From Zerene cesonia (taxonomy: Eukaryota; Arthropoda; Insecta; Lepidoptera; Pieridae), in contig NC_052119.1 of the NCBI RefSeq assembly GCF_012273895.1, forward strand, positions 6,519,990 to 6,583,989: 64,000 bases of DNA, read 5' to 3'. Numbering within the stretch: position 1 is the first letter of the stretch; each line of letters begins with the position of its first letter. The position numbers and the translations under genes were made by a program. Under the pieces are notes generated by a model. That model saw only the letters and a program-made list of their open reading frames with translations, searched no databases and had not been told where the DNA came from. Shown piece after piece: positions 12,036-24,283 of the stretch.

Positions 12036-15000
12036 CTAGACTAGGTAAGCTTGTACGGCATTGCCCGTGTCAACTAATGGGGGTGGAGGGGGCCACTGGC
12101 GAAGGTCTCGTCTTCGCCCTGGCGCCATGCCGTGTTCTAACGATGAATAGTCAGAATCTATCGAAGAATAGATGTGATCTGATATAGGCCTCCCATCGGG
12201 CCCGTACGCTACTCCCTGCGTTTGTCTTACCGCCGAAGGCGATTGTCGTACTTCAGTACTATACTCGGGAGGCGCGCTAGCACCCTGCCCGGGGCCACTT
12301 ATCACAGGCGATTTATCGGGATATGGCAAAGTTCTATTACCCCCGCTCGGTACAGATGAATCTAAAGTGTACGTATTGATATTTTTTCTATAATTATGCG
12401 TCCGCGTCTTGTGGTTGGGATGCGACGCGTCTGGCATCATATACCTGAGCCGCTCCCAAAATCTCTTTTGTCCCCATCTTAATCGGGACCCCGTTTTTAG
12501 ATACGGTCGCAAATCGGGGTCGCACATTGCATCCGCAACCACGGAGCACTCTTCTATTAGAACTAATTTATAAATGCATCCTTTTAGTGCTTCATGGAGC
12601 CCTTGTCGGAATTCGTACCGAGACCATTCTGTTTGCATAAAGTTTCTTGTTAGCACTAGTATTACTCGTTTAGAGGCTTCCGCTGCCTCGACCACCGGCG
12701 GCGCACATTGCATGTATTGTGCGCCGTGGTGCGGTATGTCTCTATAATGAAGGCAAAGGTGGTAAGATGGATTTCCATTTTCTAACTCATTAGCTAATGA
12801 TTGTATAACGAATTCTTCATCTTTAGGGCTGTAGCATATGTATGCGTCATAAAGCTTTTCAGTTTCTTCAAATGTGCCATTTAATGCAAATACTCGAATC
12901 CCGCAATTAGTATACAGCCAAACTCGAAGTGAGTCTCTAAAGAGGAATAGCACGACGAGGGCTAATAAAATTAACATAAAGCCGGTTAGCGTCGAGACCA
13001 TCATGGGAACATAGTTTGACACTAACATACTTCNNNNNNNNNNNNNNNNNNNNNNNNNNNNNNNNNNNNNNNNNNNNNNNNNNNNNNNNNNNNNNNNNNN
13101 NNNNNNNNNNNNNNNNNNNNNNNNNNNNNNNNNCACCGTTCCAACACCACACGTCGGTAATGTCAACAATTTTTTGTGCATTCTCAGCCAAATACGAAGT
13201 CAGTTCTTGCAAGTAACGGCATTTGCATGACCATAAATTATTACCGAGCGATAATGCTCTCAAATGGGGACTACTACTAAGCGTCCACACATCAAAGTCC
13301 ACTAATCTATTCCCATCTAAGCGTAACATTTCTAACGACTTCAAAGAGAGAAATGATATGTTTGCGATATGACTTATTAAATTATTTTGTAGGAACAGTT
13401 CTTTCAAACTACTCAGTTGATGAAATTCGTAGCCGTTTAGTTCTTTCAATTTATTGTTACCTAAATGTAATATCTCTAAAGCGTTGAGGCCCGCAAAAGT
13501 TCTGTTTTGAATATTATCTACATTGCTATTATTAACATAGAGTGACCTCATCTTTTGTCGTCCAATAAACACGTGATTCTGTAACTCTTTTATGTTATTA
13601 CCATCTAAGAATACCTCGGTTGCATCCATGGGTATTTTATGTGGTATCTCCATGGACGATTGGCCCGAACAGTCGATGACATTAGTGTTCCATAATGGGT
13701 CGTGATAGCAGGTACAATTTTGTGGACAAGTCATTTCACAGTCACACGCGTCGTAATCACAGCAATGGCAAATTGCAAAACAATGAGTTTCGTATTCGCA
13801 CAAAAAGTCCGATGTTTTGAGGTTAGGCAATGGTATATGGGTTCCACTACGGGTGTTTGTCATTTTACACATAACATTTTCCAAGTCCATCACACGCGGG
13901 TACTGTCGCATCGCGGTCATATTGTTTATTATTGGAAGCCACTCCATCGTACAGTCACACTGGAATGGATTACCGCCGACATAAAACTCCGGCAGCGTTC
14001 TATTACCGGGAACTGTTGATAACCGTAAACTATTTAATTCTAAATGCACTAGTTCGTTGGCGTACATGTCCACACGCGTCAAATTCTTTTTATCGAAAAA
14101 AGTGTTCACATGAATACTATTCAAATAATTGTTATTAATAAAAAGTAACTCGACACTGTTTGGTATGGCCATAGGCGATATTTCCACTATTCTATTGTGA
14201 CTAACGTCCAAAGTTTTAATATGAATTTCGTCTTGTAATTTATAATAGTTGCCCAAATGTTCTATAAAATTACCATGAACGTCCAACCACTTTAAATTAC
14301 TAGGCACAAACGCGTAATCGAACCACACAAGATGATTTTCGGATAAGTTGAGCCACAGCAGACTGGATAAAGTTGAAAACACACCGTTGATGTCCGTCAA
14401 AAAATTTCCATCTAGTCTTATAGCTTCTAGTTGAGCATTACGAGTGAATGTCCCTCTTTCTATGGCTTGAATTTTATTTTTTGCAATATTCAGCACTTGT
14501 AAGCTTGGTAAATCCCAAAACATGCCAACACTCAAATTTCCAATCTGATTATCGATAAGTCTTAATCCGGTTAATTGATTAAGGTTCTTAAAGGAACCAT
14601 TTCTAAAGTCTGATATTTGATTTTCGCCTAAATCTAGAGTCTTCAAAAAAGGCAACTCCCATAAAGCATCCGGAACATCAAGTAATTGATTAGAGCTCAA
14701 ATCCAATTCTTTCAAATCGGAACAATTTTTAAAAGCTTTTCTATCAATATTCACCAGCAAATTATTATTAAGGGTTAACTTGCTTAGAACAAACAAGCCA
14801 TTAAATAGGTTTTCGTCGATTGTATGTAAACGATTTTCGGCTAAATTTAATGTATGTAAATTGTACAAAGGCAGGAAAGCATTGTCTTCGATGTATCCGA
14901 TTGAGTTGTTTTTCAAGTTTAATATTTGTAATACAAACAGGTCTTTGAATGTTTTCCCATCAATTCGTGTTAACGCATTGTTCGACAAATTTAAAACTAT

Positions 15001-15957
15001 TAGGCGAATCAGACCGAGAAATGTTCCATCATCAACGTGATTGCTGGTAAGCTGATTACTCGACAAATCCAAAACAATCAACTGTTCGAGCCGATTAAAA
15101 ATTCCACCTGCTAATTCAAACAGAGAATTGTCATTGAGGTAGATTTCTCTTAGCTCTCTCGCATTCGCGAATATTCCAGCAGGTAATGTATGTAATCGAT
15201 TATGTGATATGTTGAGAACCCTCATAGATACAAGGCCATCAAATGCTTCGCTTGATATGTCCGTTATATTATTATGTTGTAAAAATAGATGCTGCAAACT
15301 TCTTAATTTTAAAAGTTCCGAGTCAGCTGGTAGTGATTTAATTTCATTGTGGCTTAAATCCAAGTTATGAAGGTTTGAGCCACAGCCTTGTCCAAATCCA
15401 ATCTGGCCGACAGTCCTTATTCTATTATGCGTCAAGTTCAAAGTGTTCAAGTTATCCAAAGAACAGAACACGCCGGAAGGAACAAACTTGATGTTATTTT
15501 GAGCGAGATCTAACGCCTGCAATTCCGATAATCCATTGAACGAGTTCAAAGATAACTCGAGATTCTTGGTAGGACTCCACTCAAAGTTTTTCGATCGAAG
15601 CTTTAGCCTCCTCAATTTTCTTAAATCATTAAATGTGTTGTTTGGAATGTGTAGTAGTTTGCAGTTACTAATTGATAATTCTGTGAGACCGACGATGGAG
15701 CTAAAATAATGTGCCCTCAATGTGCTTTCAAACAGTAGGAGATGATTGCACTCAATAGCCAAACGATGTACATCCGTAGACACTGAAGTTATGCTACTGC
15801 CATCAGATTCAAGAGTCCGTATTTTACACAGTACGCTGCTTTCAGAGTCTCTTTCGTTAACTCGAACACATTTGTCTGAGCCGTAGGGGAACACGGCCGA
15901 TCCGAGTTGTAGCAACGCACAAAGCACAGCCGTTACACTGAACATTATCACAGACAT
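12036..15957 (-). CDS. Tollo: Long Toll receptor, most like Tollo (Toll-8); single exon with internal assembly gap
   Basis: Single-pass receptor of the Toll-6/7/8/18-wheeler class. The ATG at 15957 opens a signal peptide (about residues 1-21). About twenty leucine-rich repeats follow, to near residue 650, then a cysteine cap (NPFQCDC, about 660-715). Next come a cysteine-dense LRR N-cap (CDCEMTCPQNCTC, about 740), about five more repeats and a second cap (WSCKC, about 907). A 100-N gap then hides the juxtamembrane part. After it come a membrane span (PMMVSTLTGFMLILLALVV), a TIR domain (YDAYICYSPKDEEFV; LCLHYRDIPHHG; FWERLRYMMP) and a tail of about 120 residues with a IYSSIDSDYSSLE motif. Some 1272 residues are visible; the usual length is about 1250-1500. 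The two halves are out of frame across 100 N, as expected for a placeholder gap. Long Tolls are commonly intronless. In flies they act in epithelial patterning and some immune roles. Family is certain; the Tollo assignment rests on TIR and tail wording. Confidence 0.93.
13034..13133. other. Assembly gap of 100 N inside the Toll gene
   Basis: Exactly 100 N, a conventional size for a gap of unknown length. It removes the end of the second LRR C-terminal cap and the residues just before the transmembrane helix. The coding halves on either side are in different frames if the gap is taken as 100 bases, so it should not be read as a frameshift. Confidence 0.95.
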
Positions 15958-16330
15958 ATTTTTTCCACAAATGAACGTCTCATAAACACTCTCCGTGGGT
16001 CGATATCACCATTTCCGAAACTAGGAACGTAGACCACTCAAACGAAGGATAAAAACTTGCTAACTTTTCACTTCACTGAAGTCCATTTTATCGTATATTA
16101 ATTGTCCGTTGTGGATAACACCAATTTAATATTATATACATCGACAGGTTTGATACTTGATAGTTTTGTGTTATTAAATATTAAAAGCGTGTACGGAAAA
16201 TCGGTGCGCGTTGTGACGCGACCTCACCGCGGCGCAGTTGCGTTGTGACTGTCAAGCGAAGTGCTTAGCACTTGGAAGTACTGACGAGGAACACGCAAGG
16301 AAGCTCCTCACCCCGCTCCCCGCAAAAGCT
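15958..16330 (-). promoter_or_regulatory. 5' UTR and promoter-like region of the Toll gene
   Basis: The stretch 16195-16330 is much richer in G and C (many CpG) than the flanking DNA and lies just upstream of the start codon. Two arthropod initiator matches (TCAGT on the minus strand) are present, at 16280-16284 and 16075-16079. They would give leaders of about 325 or 120 bases. A TATATAAT lies on the minus strand at 16131-16138 but is about 55 bases from the nearer initiator, too far for the usual pairing. A 7-1-7 palindrome (AAGTGCTTAGCACTT) is at 16259-16273. Location and composition support a promoter; the start site is not fixed. Confidence 0.4.
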
Positions 16331-16349
16331 TTAACAATGAGAACACGTC

Positions 16350-16363
16350 GCGCCATCTAGTGA
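16350..16363 (-). promoter_or_regulatory. CTCF-like motif upstream of the Toll gene
   Basis: GCGCCATCTAGTGA resembles the insect CTCF core as I remember it (GCGCCATCTAGYGG). It sits directly beyond the GC-rich promoter patch. A second match in the opposite orientation is at 16898-16910. The assignment is by motif only. Confidence 0.3.
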
Positions 16364-16897
16364 GAAGTAGCTATAAACACTTTTTTTAGATATCCTTTGA
16401 CAATTTTTTGCAGCTTTCTTTTACCTGAGTTTTTGAATAGTTTTATTTTGACACAAAGCTTTTGAACCATACGGATCAAAGATAACGAAATTGTGCTTTA
16501 TCTATTACAATCTAAAAATCGAATACAATATTTAAATAATGTTAATAACAAATATCAATATCCAACAAAACACTCACACTTTAAAATCAAAAATTCAAAC
16601 TTTAATTTAAAAATAAAAAAATGCAACAAGCTTTCACTTATGTCTTTTTGATTGTACATTTAAGCCAAGATCTTCTCAAATATATTATAAAGCGCTAACA
16701 ATATTATTAGCGAGTATCGTTTAAGTATAAACAATATATATACATAAAATGAAATATTTTATTAATGTCGCTATAATTATCATGTTTATGATATTTTTAT
16801 TAAAGATTTCTTTGGACTTTTGATTACAACATCTTTTAAAAAGGCATTGTTCTTAGAGTATAATATGTTCGCGTTTCAATTATGACTATTCAAACAG

Positions 16898-16910
16898 AGA
16901 TGGCGCTAGT
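16898..16910 (+). promoter_or_regulatory. Second CTCF-like motif
   Basis: AGATGGCGCTAGT is the reverse orientation of the motif at 16350-16363, about 550 bases away. Similar GATGGCGC words also occur elsewhere in the window (48448-48460), so a repeat origin is possible. Confidence 0.25.
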
Positions 16911-17079
16911 TTCTATGCAACATCATACCTTCGTTTTGTATTACAGTATTTATTTATTAAATTTACCTCTTACTTGAGATTAAATGGTTATAATTATTTA
17001 ACATTCTTAAATTGCAATTCTACTCAACTCGCTTTCTATGCTTTTGCAAAGTTATGTTGGTTTCACAAACCTCATAACA

Positions 17080-17253
17080 TCTATACTAATATTATAAAGC
17101 TGAAGAGTTTGGTTGGTTTTTTGTTTTAACGCATCATCTCACGAACTACTGGTCCGATTTGAAGAATTCTTTCAGTGTTTGATATTGCCCATTTATTGAG
17201 GAAGACTTTAGGCTAATATATGTATCACGGGCGAAGCTGGGGCAGACCGCTAT
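17080..17253 (+). mobile_element. Non-autonomous Helitron, Lep1-like
   Basis: Starts TCTATACTAATATTATAAAG immediately after an A and ends near ACGGGCGAAGCTGGGGCAGACCGCTA. The 3' CTAG is degraded to CTAT. The same family is seen in opposite orientation at 53107-53279 with an intact CTAG. It carries no protein-coding capacity and would depend on a RepHel enzyme supplied from elsewhere. Confidence 0.75.
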
Positions 17254-18094
17254 TGAGTGTATAAAACTCAAAGTACATCCTAACTGATCTATCAACGCAC
17301 AGCCACTACACTTGTACACTTGTCCGGTCTGAATTTTGGCATGCACATTGCCACTATGCTATAGGAATCCGCTTAGAAAGGAATATGATAAGTTTTACCC
17401 CTTGAGGGGACAAAATGATGAAATGGCGATGCTGTGGGCATCAACAGCTAGTAATATTATAATATTGAATGTCATAGCATGTTAGTACTATGTACAAATT
17501 GCAATTATATGCTAGGGACGTATGTCAAACTCTCACAAACTGAATGATCAGATATTTATACATTGCAGAATAAAAAGGTGATGTTTCCATATAAAACAAG
17601 CAATAAGAATATTTTTTCTAGTATCGGCCAATAGTAAACAAATTATTCGATAGTACATACAAAGAACGATGAAATAAAAAATTTAACACAAAATGACTGT
17701 TTCACAGCGAGGATGCTTCGGCATTCAAATGTCTGATCAATCCATGTGTTATGCAAATAAAATTATGTGAACGTCAATATAACACACTTTAAAGTCAATC
17801 ATCTAATACGAGAAATGTCTTACGAGGGAAACACGGGTATCTAGCTGTATAACATTTACATAAATCACTACAATGTGCTCATAAAAGCTATCAAGATGCT
17901 CTCGCATCTGAGAGTTTAGACGCATCAAAGACGTTTGCATTTTAGATTTCTTTGTTACGAGGCGGTTATCTGGAATATTTTTGTAATGGGAAATGCAGAT
18001 GTGTTATCTAATGGTTATCATAATACATAAACGCTGTTCAATGTTGATTAACCACAACACCTTGTTGACTGTTTTTGTTGTACATTTTCTTATG

Positions 18095-18260
18095 ACATAA
18101 GCGAGCACCGCCCATGAACATTCGTATAGGAAGTGCCTCTGCGAATGCGCTACCCGCTTTTAAGAGGTAAGGGATAAGGAAAGGATTGGAAACGACTGGA
18201 AAGAAGGAATGGACTGGGAAGGGTGAGGAAAAGGAAACGGGACCCCGGCTCTCCCACGAA
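18095..18260 (+). repeat. GC-richer interspersed repeat
   Basis: Contains CACCGCCCATGAACATTCG, CCTCTGCGAATGCGC and CCCGCTTTTAAGAGGTAAGGG, followed by a purine-rich GGAAAGG stretch. It matches the minus-strand copy at 61905-62105 and, more weakly, the one at 3690-3850. The family is common in lepidopteran genomes; its class is not evident from this fragment. Confidence 0.6.
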
Positions 18261-19069
18261 TCGTTGACACAGTGCCATCTTCAAAATATATTTTGCTTAA
18301 ATATGTATGTGAGACGTTATACAAATCAATTAAACACGTAACCAATATAATATACTGCTTTCATAAAAATACAAAAAAATTAACATGCTCGTTTAAAATA
18401 AAACACGCATATTATGAATATTTAATAGCAGTCTAGATAATATAGATAATAGAGAGAAGCACATCGCCCCATTTACGAATACAAACACTTACAATGCCTT
18501 TTTAATATAACAAACAGTACATTGAAATTTTTAAATAAAATAAATTCAAGACTCGTACAAATACAGCTCCAACAAAACGCAAAACAAAACTCAACCAAGA
18601 AAACTCTTTAAATATACACGCGATTTATTCATTTGCATTTTACATAACGCCATTATATTTAAAAGCTAACATTTCAACTAATTTTCATAGTGACAAACTA
18701 TTCAAAACACATACAAATATTTTATGTAGGTATATACACGCAATTCTCATAGAATTTCCAAAAATAAAATCTGACTTTACTGCCAGATGCATTCCAGCTA
18801 GCGTGTATTTCAATACCCTATGTGGATAGTACAAAGAGAATATTGCGAAGTTAAATTGTTAAGGTTCTATAGTTGGACGCTTGTCTTATATAATACTATA
18901 TCAGAAAAACTTTGAGCGATTTGAATGTAAGTACTGCTGGTAGTGTTTATTATTGGCTGACCGCTTTGTTGTCAATTTTGAAAATAGTGATACGAGAATC
19001 ACGCTTTCTCTTATAGATAGGGAAGCAAATCCACAAGGTTTTATTAAAATTAATAGAAATTCCATTTGT

Positions 19070-19215
19070 TTTTCAACCGACCACATTAAGAAGGAAGTTC
19101 TTTTGTGTGTATGATACCTTAGTACTTTTTACTGAGTGAAACGATTTTAAAGATTATTTTTATTCGAAAGCTTGTGCTTTCCGTGTAGTTCCATTTAAAG
19201 TTGATCAAGTTATTA
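19070..19215 (+). mobile_element. RTE-type non-LTR 3' remnant
   Basis: Contains TTTTTACTGAGTGAAACGATTTTAA and GAAAGCTTGTGCTTTCCGTG. The same words recur at 36246-36400 (ACTGGGTGAAACGATTTTGAT, AGCTGGTGTCTTTCGTG) and partly at 50518-50640. This is a frequent lepidopteran 3' tail that I associate with RTE-like elements. No coding sequence remains. Confidence 0.5.
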
Positions 19216-19780
19216 GGTACGATAGTTTAATTGTTTTTGTAAATAATTACTATTTTATTAAACACTTTCTTCACATATTGGTACTCACAGAGTGATTTTT
19301 CTACACTCCAACAATTGTTCAAATAATTCCGTCGAAAATTTTTACAAGGCCTAAATTCAACAAACGGAATGTGTAATGCACTTAATAAATTACAAAGAAA
19401 ATAAACCAACTAAAGCAAATTAAATAAAAATACAAGAAAAGAAAGTGCGTATACATTAAAACAGGCTATAAGCAAATTAGTGCATTAATTAAACACCAAT
19501 TTGGTTCATGTAACCTCATTTCGTGCTGAGATATAATTAATTAAATGTTATCTTACAAATGTGAAATACAAATAAAGTTGACCCGAAGCCTTGCGTAAAA
19601 CATTTACAGTTATTTGTAGGCTACTATATAAATTTAAATTGTGTATAAATCACTACATAGTGTAAAACAAAGTTCCCTGTCCCTATGTATGCTTAAATCT
19701 TTAGTTTTAAAGACGGATTTTGATGGGTTTATTTTTCATCTATTCACAGCGTGATTAAAGAAAAACGTTTATATGTATAA

Positions 19781-19980
19781 CTAGCTGCGCCCCGCGGTTT
19801 CACCAGCGTAAGTCCGTATCCCGTAAGAATATCGGGATAAAAAGTTGCCTATATGTTATTCCAGTTGTCCAGCTGTGTACGTACCAAATTTCATTGCAAT
19901 CGGTTCAGTAGTTTTTGCGTGAAAGAGCAACAAACACACACACATCCTTACAAACTTTCGCATTTATAATATTAGTAGGA
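19781..19980 (-). mobile_element. Non-autonomous Helitron, Lep1-like
   Basis: On the minus strand it runs from TCCTACTAATATTATAAATG to a CCGCGGGGCGCAGCTAG end. The terminal hairpin region (CGCTGGTGAAACCGCGG) matches the copies at 38233, 45399, 47965 and 52902. At 200 bp it is near full length for this family. A short GGATA-type tandem repeat directly follows its 5' end. Confidence 0.85.
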
Positions 19981-20010
19981 TAGTAGGATAGTAGGATAGG
20001 ATAGGATAAT
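19981..20010. repeat. Short tandem repeat at a Helitron 5' end
   Basis: Units of TAGGATAG and GGATA repeat immediately outside the Helitron terminus, whose own last bases are AGTAGGA. The repeat therefore looks grown from, or captured by, the element's end. Confidence 0.7.
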
Positions 20011-21349
20011 ATCTATTAAGCTACTTCGTTCGAATTAGCGCATCCAAAGCCATGGGCAAAAGCCATAGAAAGCTTTAACAATTAATAAATATGACGTTTA
20101 ATTCGCATTGGAATATTTAATTTTCACTTGAAAGTGGTGTGATTTTAATAGCTCCAAATCTTCAGTATCACCTGAAACAATTTTTTTGTTATTTTTATTG
20201 ACTGTTGTTATGAAATCAAAATTGTATGTAGTGCACACCATTAAGTCATCCATTAAGAAGTCAAACTAAAATCGTACTAAACAAATCCACATTCATTAAA
20301 TTCCGTAGCAAGTTAATAAAACCAACGATAATTTCGTTCTCAAACTAAATGTTAACCCTTACACTGCTTCCGGTGTTACGTAAACACTCCGTAGAAAGCC
20401 TAATCTAACCCTCCATTAGCACTTCTTTGAAATGCAATTGTTTTTTCAATATTTAGTTCTCACAGTTACCGTGATTCACCTGACTTACCTACCTTACGGT
20501 TGATAAGTGATAATCCTAATCTGGGATAAGCCATTTCAAGCAGGATTCCTTTGTTATTGTGTCTTAAAATGTTCCCACCATTGCGTTTTGTTTTATAAAG
20601 TGTGAAACGAATTTAGATAATCTTCAAGGAAGGTGGGTGTGATGTCATAATTTTCATATAAAAAAGTTACTTATTTATGAATGAAAGCAAATTATTTTTT
20701 TTTTTCACATATCTGTGTAAAAATGTATTCTAATATAAGTATAATAGTATAATTGTGAACGTTTATAGTAGTGGTCGCTAATGACCTTGGATGTTAAAAA
20801 GCGACCTAAAATAAATAAATGAAAAAAAAAAAAAAAATGTCACAAAGATTTCCCATATTTATCAAGTTATAACGAAACTAGTGTTTCACCGATTTCATCG
20901 TCTAAGTTTTAGAGGAAATAGTATTCCTTGTGTTCCACAGATCTTATATTTATTATCACACTATATTAGATCAAATAACCCGCGTCATAACATGCCAAAC
21001 TCCTTTCAAAATGGCGCATAAAACGAAAGTACTGGCACATAAAATGTACACCTCCAAATGAAAGAACGTAGCAGCGAACGGGTTACCTAGTATCAAATAA
21101 ACATCGCCTGAGTCTATTAGGTACACGAGCACGCCCGTAATGTGTTGACATCATTATATACCCGCAATAAGAGCCTGACAATGCAGATACAATCCCTGTT
21201 TGGAAACGTTAGAGGGTTAAGCTAAATTTGTATGGAGAAGTTTGCGAATAAATTTAAACTTGGAATAGCTATGAATTTAGATACTCGTATAATTGAGCGT
21301 TTACAAGCACTACTTTTATAATTAATGTAAATGTACCTCTTATGTAACG

Positions 21350-21480
21350 TCAAAGTTCCTCTGTATGATTTCACGCCTAAACCGCTGAACCGATTTTAAT
21401 GAAATTTGATATAGGGATAGAGTTGAAATTAAATAGGGGATATATCCAATGTTTATTGTATGATCGCGATAGCAATGTTT
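21350..21480 (+). mobile_element. Helitron-related fragment
   Basis: TTTCACGCCTAAACCGCTGAACCGATTTTAATGAAATTTG matches the body of the element at 62440-62765. Neither end is recognisable here. Confidence 0.4.
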
Positions 21481-21739
21481 GTCGAGTACGTGCGGTGAAA
21501 TATATATTTATAATAGATTTAGTAAATATAGTAATACTTTACTTATCTGTGTAAAAATAGAATTGAATCTTTATCTTGGATTTTTGCTACTTTATACATT
21601 ATTTTTTAGTGGGTGGAGCCATTAATTAAGAGGAGGATTACATAATGTTATAGATTATAGATTTTAATACATTATTCTTTGAAGTAAATTCATTTTATGA
21701 TATGAAAATAATGAGTACATTAATTGAATAGAATACAAG

Positions 21740-21890
21740 CTATTCGCCGGCGCCCATAGTACATACCTATATAGCTTATGCCACTCAATAAAGTTGCAGC
21801 TTTCAAATGGTAAAAGAATTTTTGAAATCGGTTCTTTAGTTTTTGTGTGAAAACATTACAAGCATACTTATATATAAACATTTCCTCTTA
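21740..21890 (-). mobile_element. Diverged Helitron-like fragment
   Basis: The order of words (CGCCGGCGCCCATAGTACATA, then AATAAAGTTGCAGCTTTCAAA, then TTTGTGTGAAAACATTACAAG) follows the plan of the 53107 family in minus orientation. The ends are lost, so this is a weak call. Confidence 0.3.
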
Positions 21891-24283
21891 TAATATATAA
21901 AAAGAGGAAATATTTTTTTATAGAACGTGATTCTTAAAAAACGTGAACGTTTCTTAAAAAAATCTAAATACAAAGTCCGTCTCTATACCATTACAGCACA
22001 CAGCGTCCTCATATCTTCGGTAGTGTTTCCTGCTTCGACTATAGCCTTACAAAGAGATTACATACGTTATACACAAATAAATAACATCATAATGTCTGGC
22101 TATTGTGTACCAGTTAATACAAGTTCCCGCAGTGTTTTAATTCTTATTGATTTATTTTTACTACTGTTACGAACTGGTTAAAGCTAGGCTCCGAAATTCT
22201 CGCTATGTTTTGTTATGTTTTAATTTAAGGGCCAGGCCAAACATGCCATCTGCGTTAATATCAATAGTAACATATAACATATAGCTGACACCATAAAATG
22301 GAAATTCTTTAATCAAAGTCTACAGGAACTACCCTACAAACTATTTAACCCCTTCGCTTGTAGGATAGGTCCGATGTCATAAAGGCCTATAAACTATTTA
22401 GCATGTTGTAAAATGTTTTAGCACTCTCATATTAAGTGTTTTTTTAGAGATAATAGAAATATAAATGTGATGAATGACAGAAATTTAATATTAAATAGAT
22501 TAAATAAAAACATGTATAAATACATGTGCTTTGAACTTTCTTCCAAAATTCGATATTAAATTCCAATCTATATTAAAATTAATCAATTATTATCCATCGA
22601 TAGCTGTCTCTATATTTATTAAGTTGTTGTCCATAAGAGTGCTTTGTGCAAAAGTTGTGTAAAAGCGTGTCTTTGTTACCTCTTTTAATGTATTATGAAC
22701 TAGTATAATTTTTGTTTTTCTACTGAGTGGTGGCAAAAACAAATATGATAAATTGTAAGAAGACATCCTCGTCTATATTTAGTGACTAAGTAAAGTTTTT
22801 TATGTATCGTACATGTCATTGTAACATACAATAAAGAAAATCAAAATATGTATATTTCATACCTTATTAGAACTAAATTGAACGACTTTGATAACTCAAT
22901 AAGAATGTCCGTTAATTTATACAATTACTAGTGTGTCTCATACAACAAACTACATTCAAATTCCACATTGTTTATTCAACTTAGTTTCACTGAGGGAGCC
23001 TCGCCTGGAAACTTTAATTAATCAAGATTAATAGCTGACAATTTAGCACCGCCCCAAAGAATAGTAATTAGGTCGCAGACTCGGCAATCACGTGTATTTT
23101 TTCACAAAAACAGCCGTTACGGAAACATAAAGAGGGTAAACAAAGGAACTCGATTTTCTACCCTTCGAGAGCTTTAGGGGTCGTATTAAATTTGCATTAG
23201 GTGAAATTGAAATACGCCTTCCAATGAGTTCTTACAAGGGAAGAGTAATAATGTCGTCAATTCGTGAAAATCTTCAGCGTCATGCCGTGTCTGTTTGATT
23301 AATTGAATCATTTTTTATATACCTCCTTATGGTGGGAGATTGAATTTGTCAATGCTAATACGGCGGGGTGCATAGTCAAGTTGTGTTATAAATTCTCAAA
23401 ATATGAAATTGCAATTCTCGTAAAGCATGAAGCGTTACTTATGAAATTATCGTTGGGGAATTGAAACTTTTTATTAAATTTGTAAGTAATTTTCAAAGTT
23501 TGTATGGAAAAGTCTACGCAATAGAACTATACAGACTTGATTCACATCTGTTGTTTTTTATTAGTACAGAAATGTGTTAAAATAAAGATAAGATTATATA
23601 TTATGGTATAATCGAAGTGGCCCGAGTCAAACTTATTTTCTTTTACAACAAAACACTGAAGATAGTTAATATTAGTATTTAGATGACTCGGTGACACTTT
23701 TATTAGAAAATAACTAATTTACTGCGTTCGTGTCATATCATTTATAATGGAAATATTATTAGAACAACGCGTACCTGACGTGTGTTATTGTAAATTTATA
23801 TTCCATTTGATAATAAACAAGACGCAAGCGCTATACATTTTCATAGTTTCCATACATCAACGTAATAAAGAACCTAAATTCAAAGCTACTTATAAAATAC
23901 CATACAAGGCGGGCTACTCTCACAACGTAGCTAAGTCTAAATGTGTTTGCTTATGGGCATAATACGCCGGTATTCCGGTTCATATTCCTTTATCTGATTG
24001 TTCTGCTTGGTACGCATGTCACGAGGACCACGTTTTAGGCACGCGCCGTAATCGAGTTGGTTACGTCACAGAAAATTCTGGAATAAAAGCTATGTTACAC
24101 ATTAACCTGCATGCAGGCACGCGTCAAGACTGGCTGGATGAATGCTTCTTTTCATAAAATTTGAATGCATCAAGTAATTTATGACTAATGCATAAATTGC
24201 GCTGTAGTGTTCTGCATCGAATAATGAAATAATTATTATATGTATTAAGTATAATCATATATAACGAATATTCATTACTTGTA

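Noticed and set aside
13016..15040. Plus-strand open frames across the Toll gene
   Set aside because: They are antisense shadows of the leucine-rich repeat coding sequence and show no domain.
17839..17855. miR-9-like string (GGTATCTAGCTGTATAA)
   Set aside because: Thirteen bases match the 3' part of miR-9, but the seed is absent and there is no convincing hairpin.
19975..20010. Telomere-like repeat
   Set aside because: The units are GGATA and TAGGATAG, not the insect telomere unit TTAGG.
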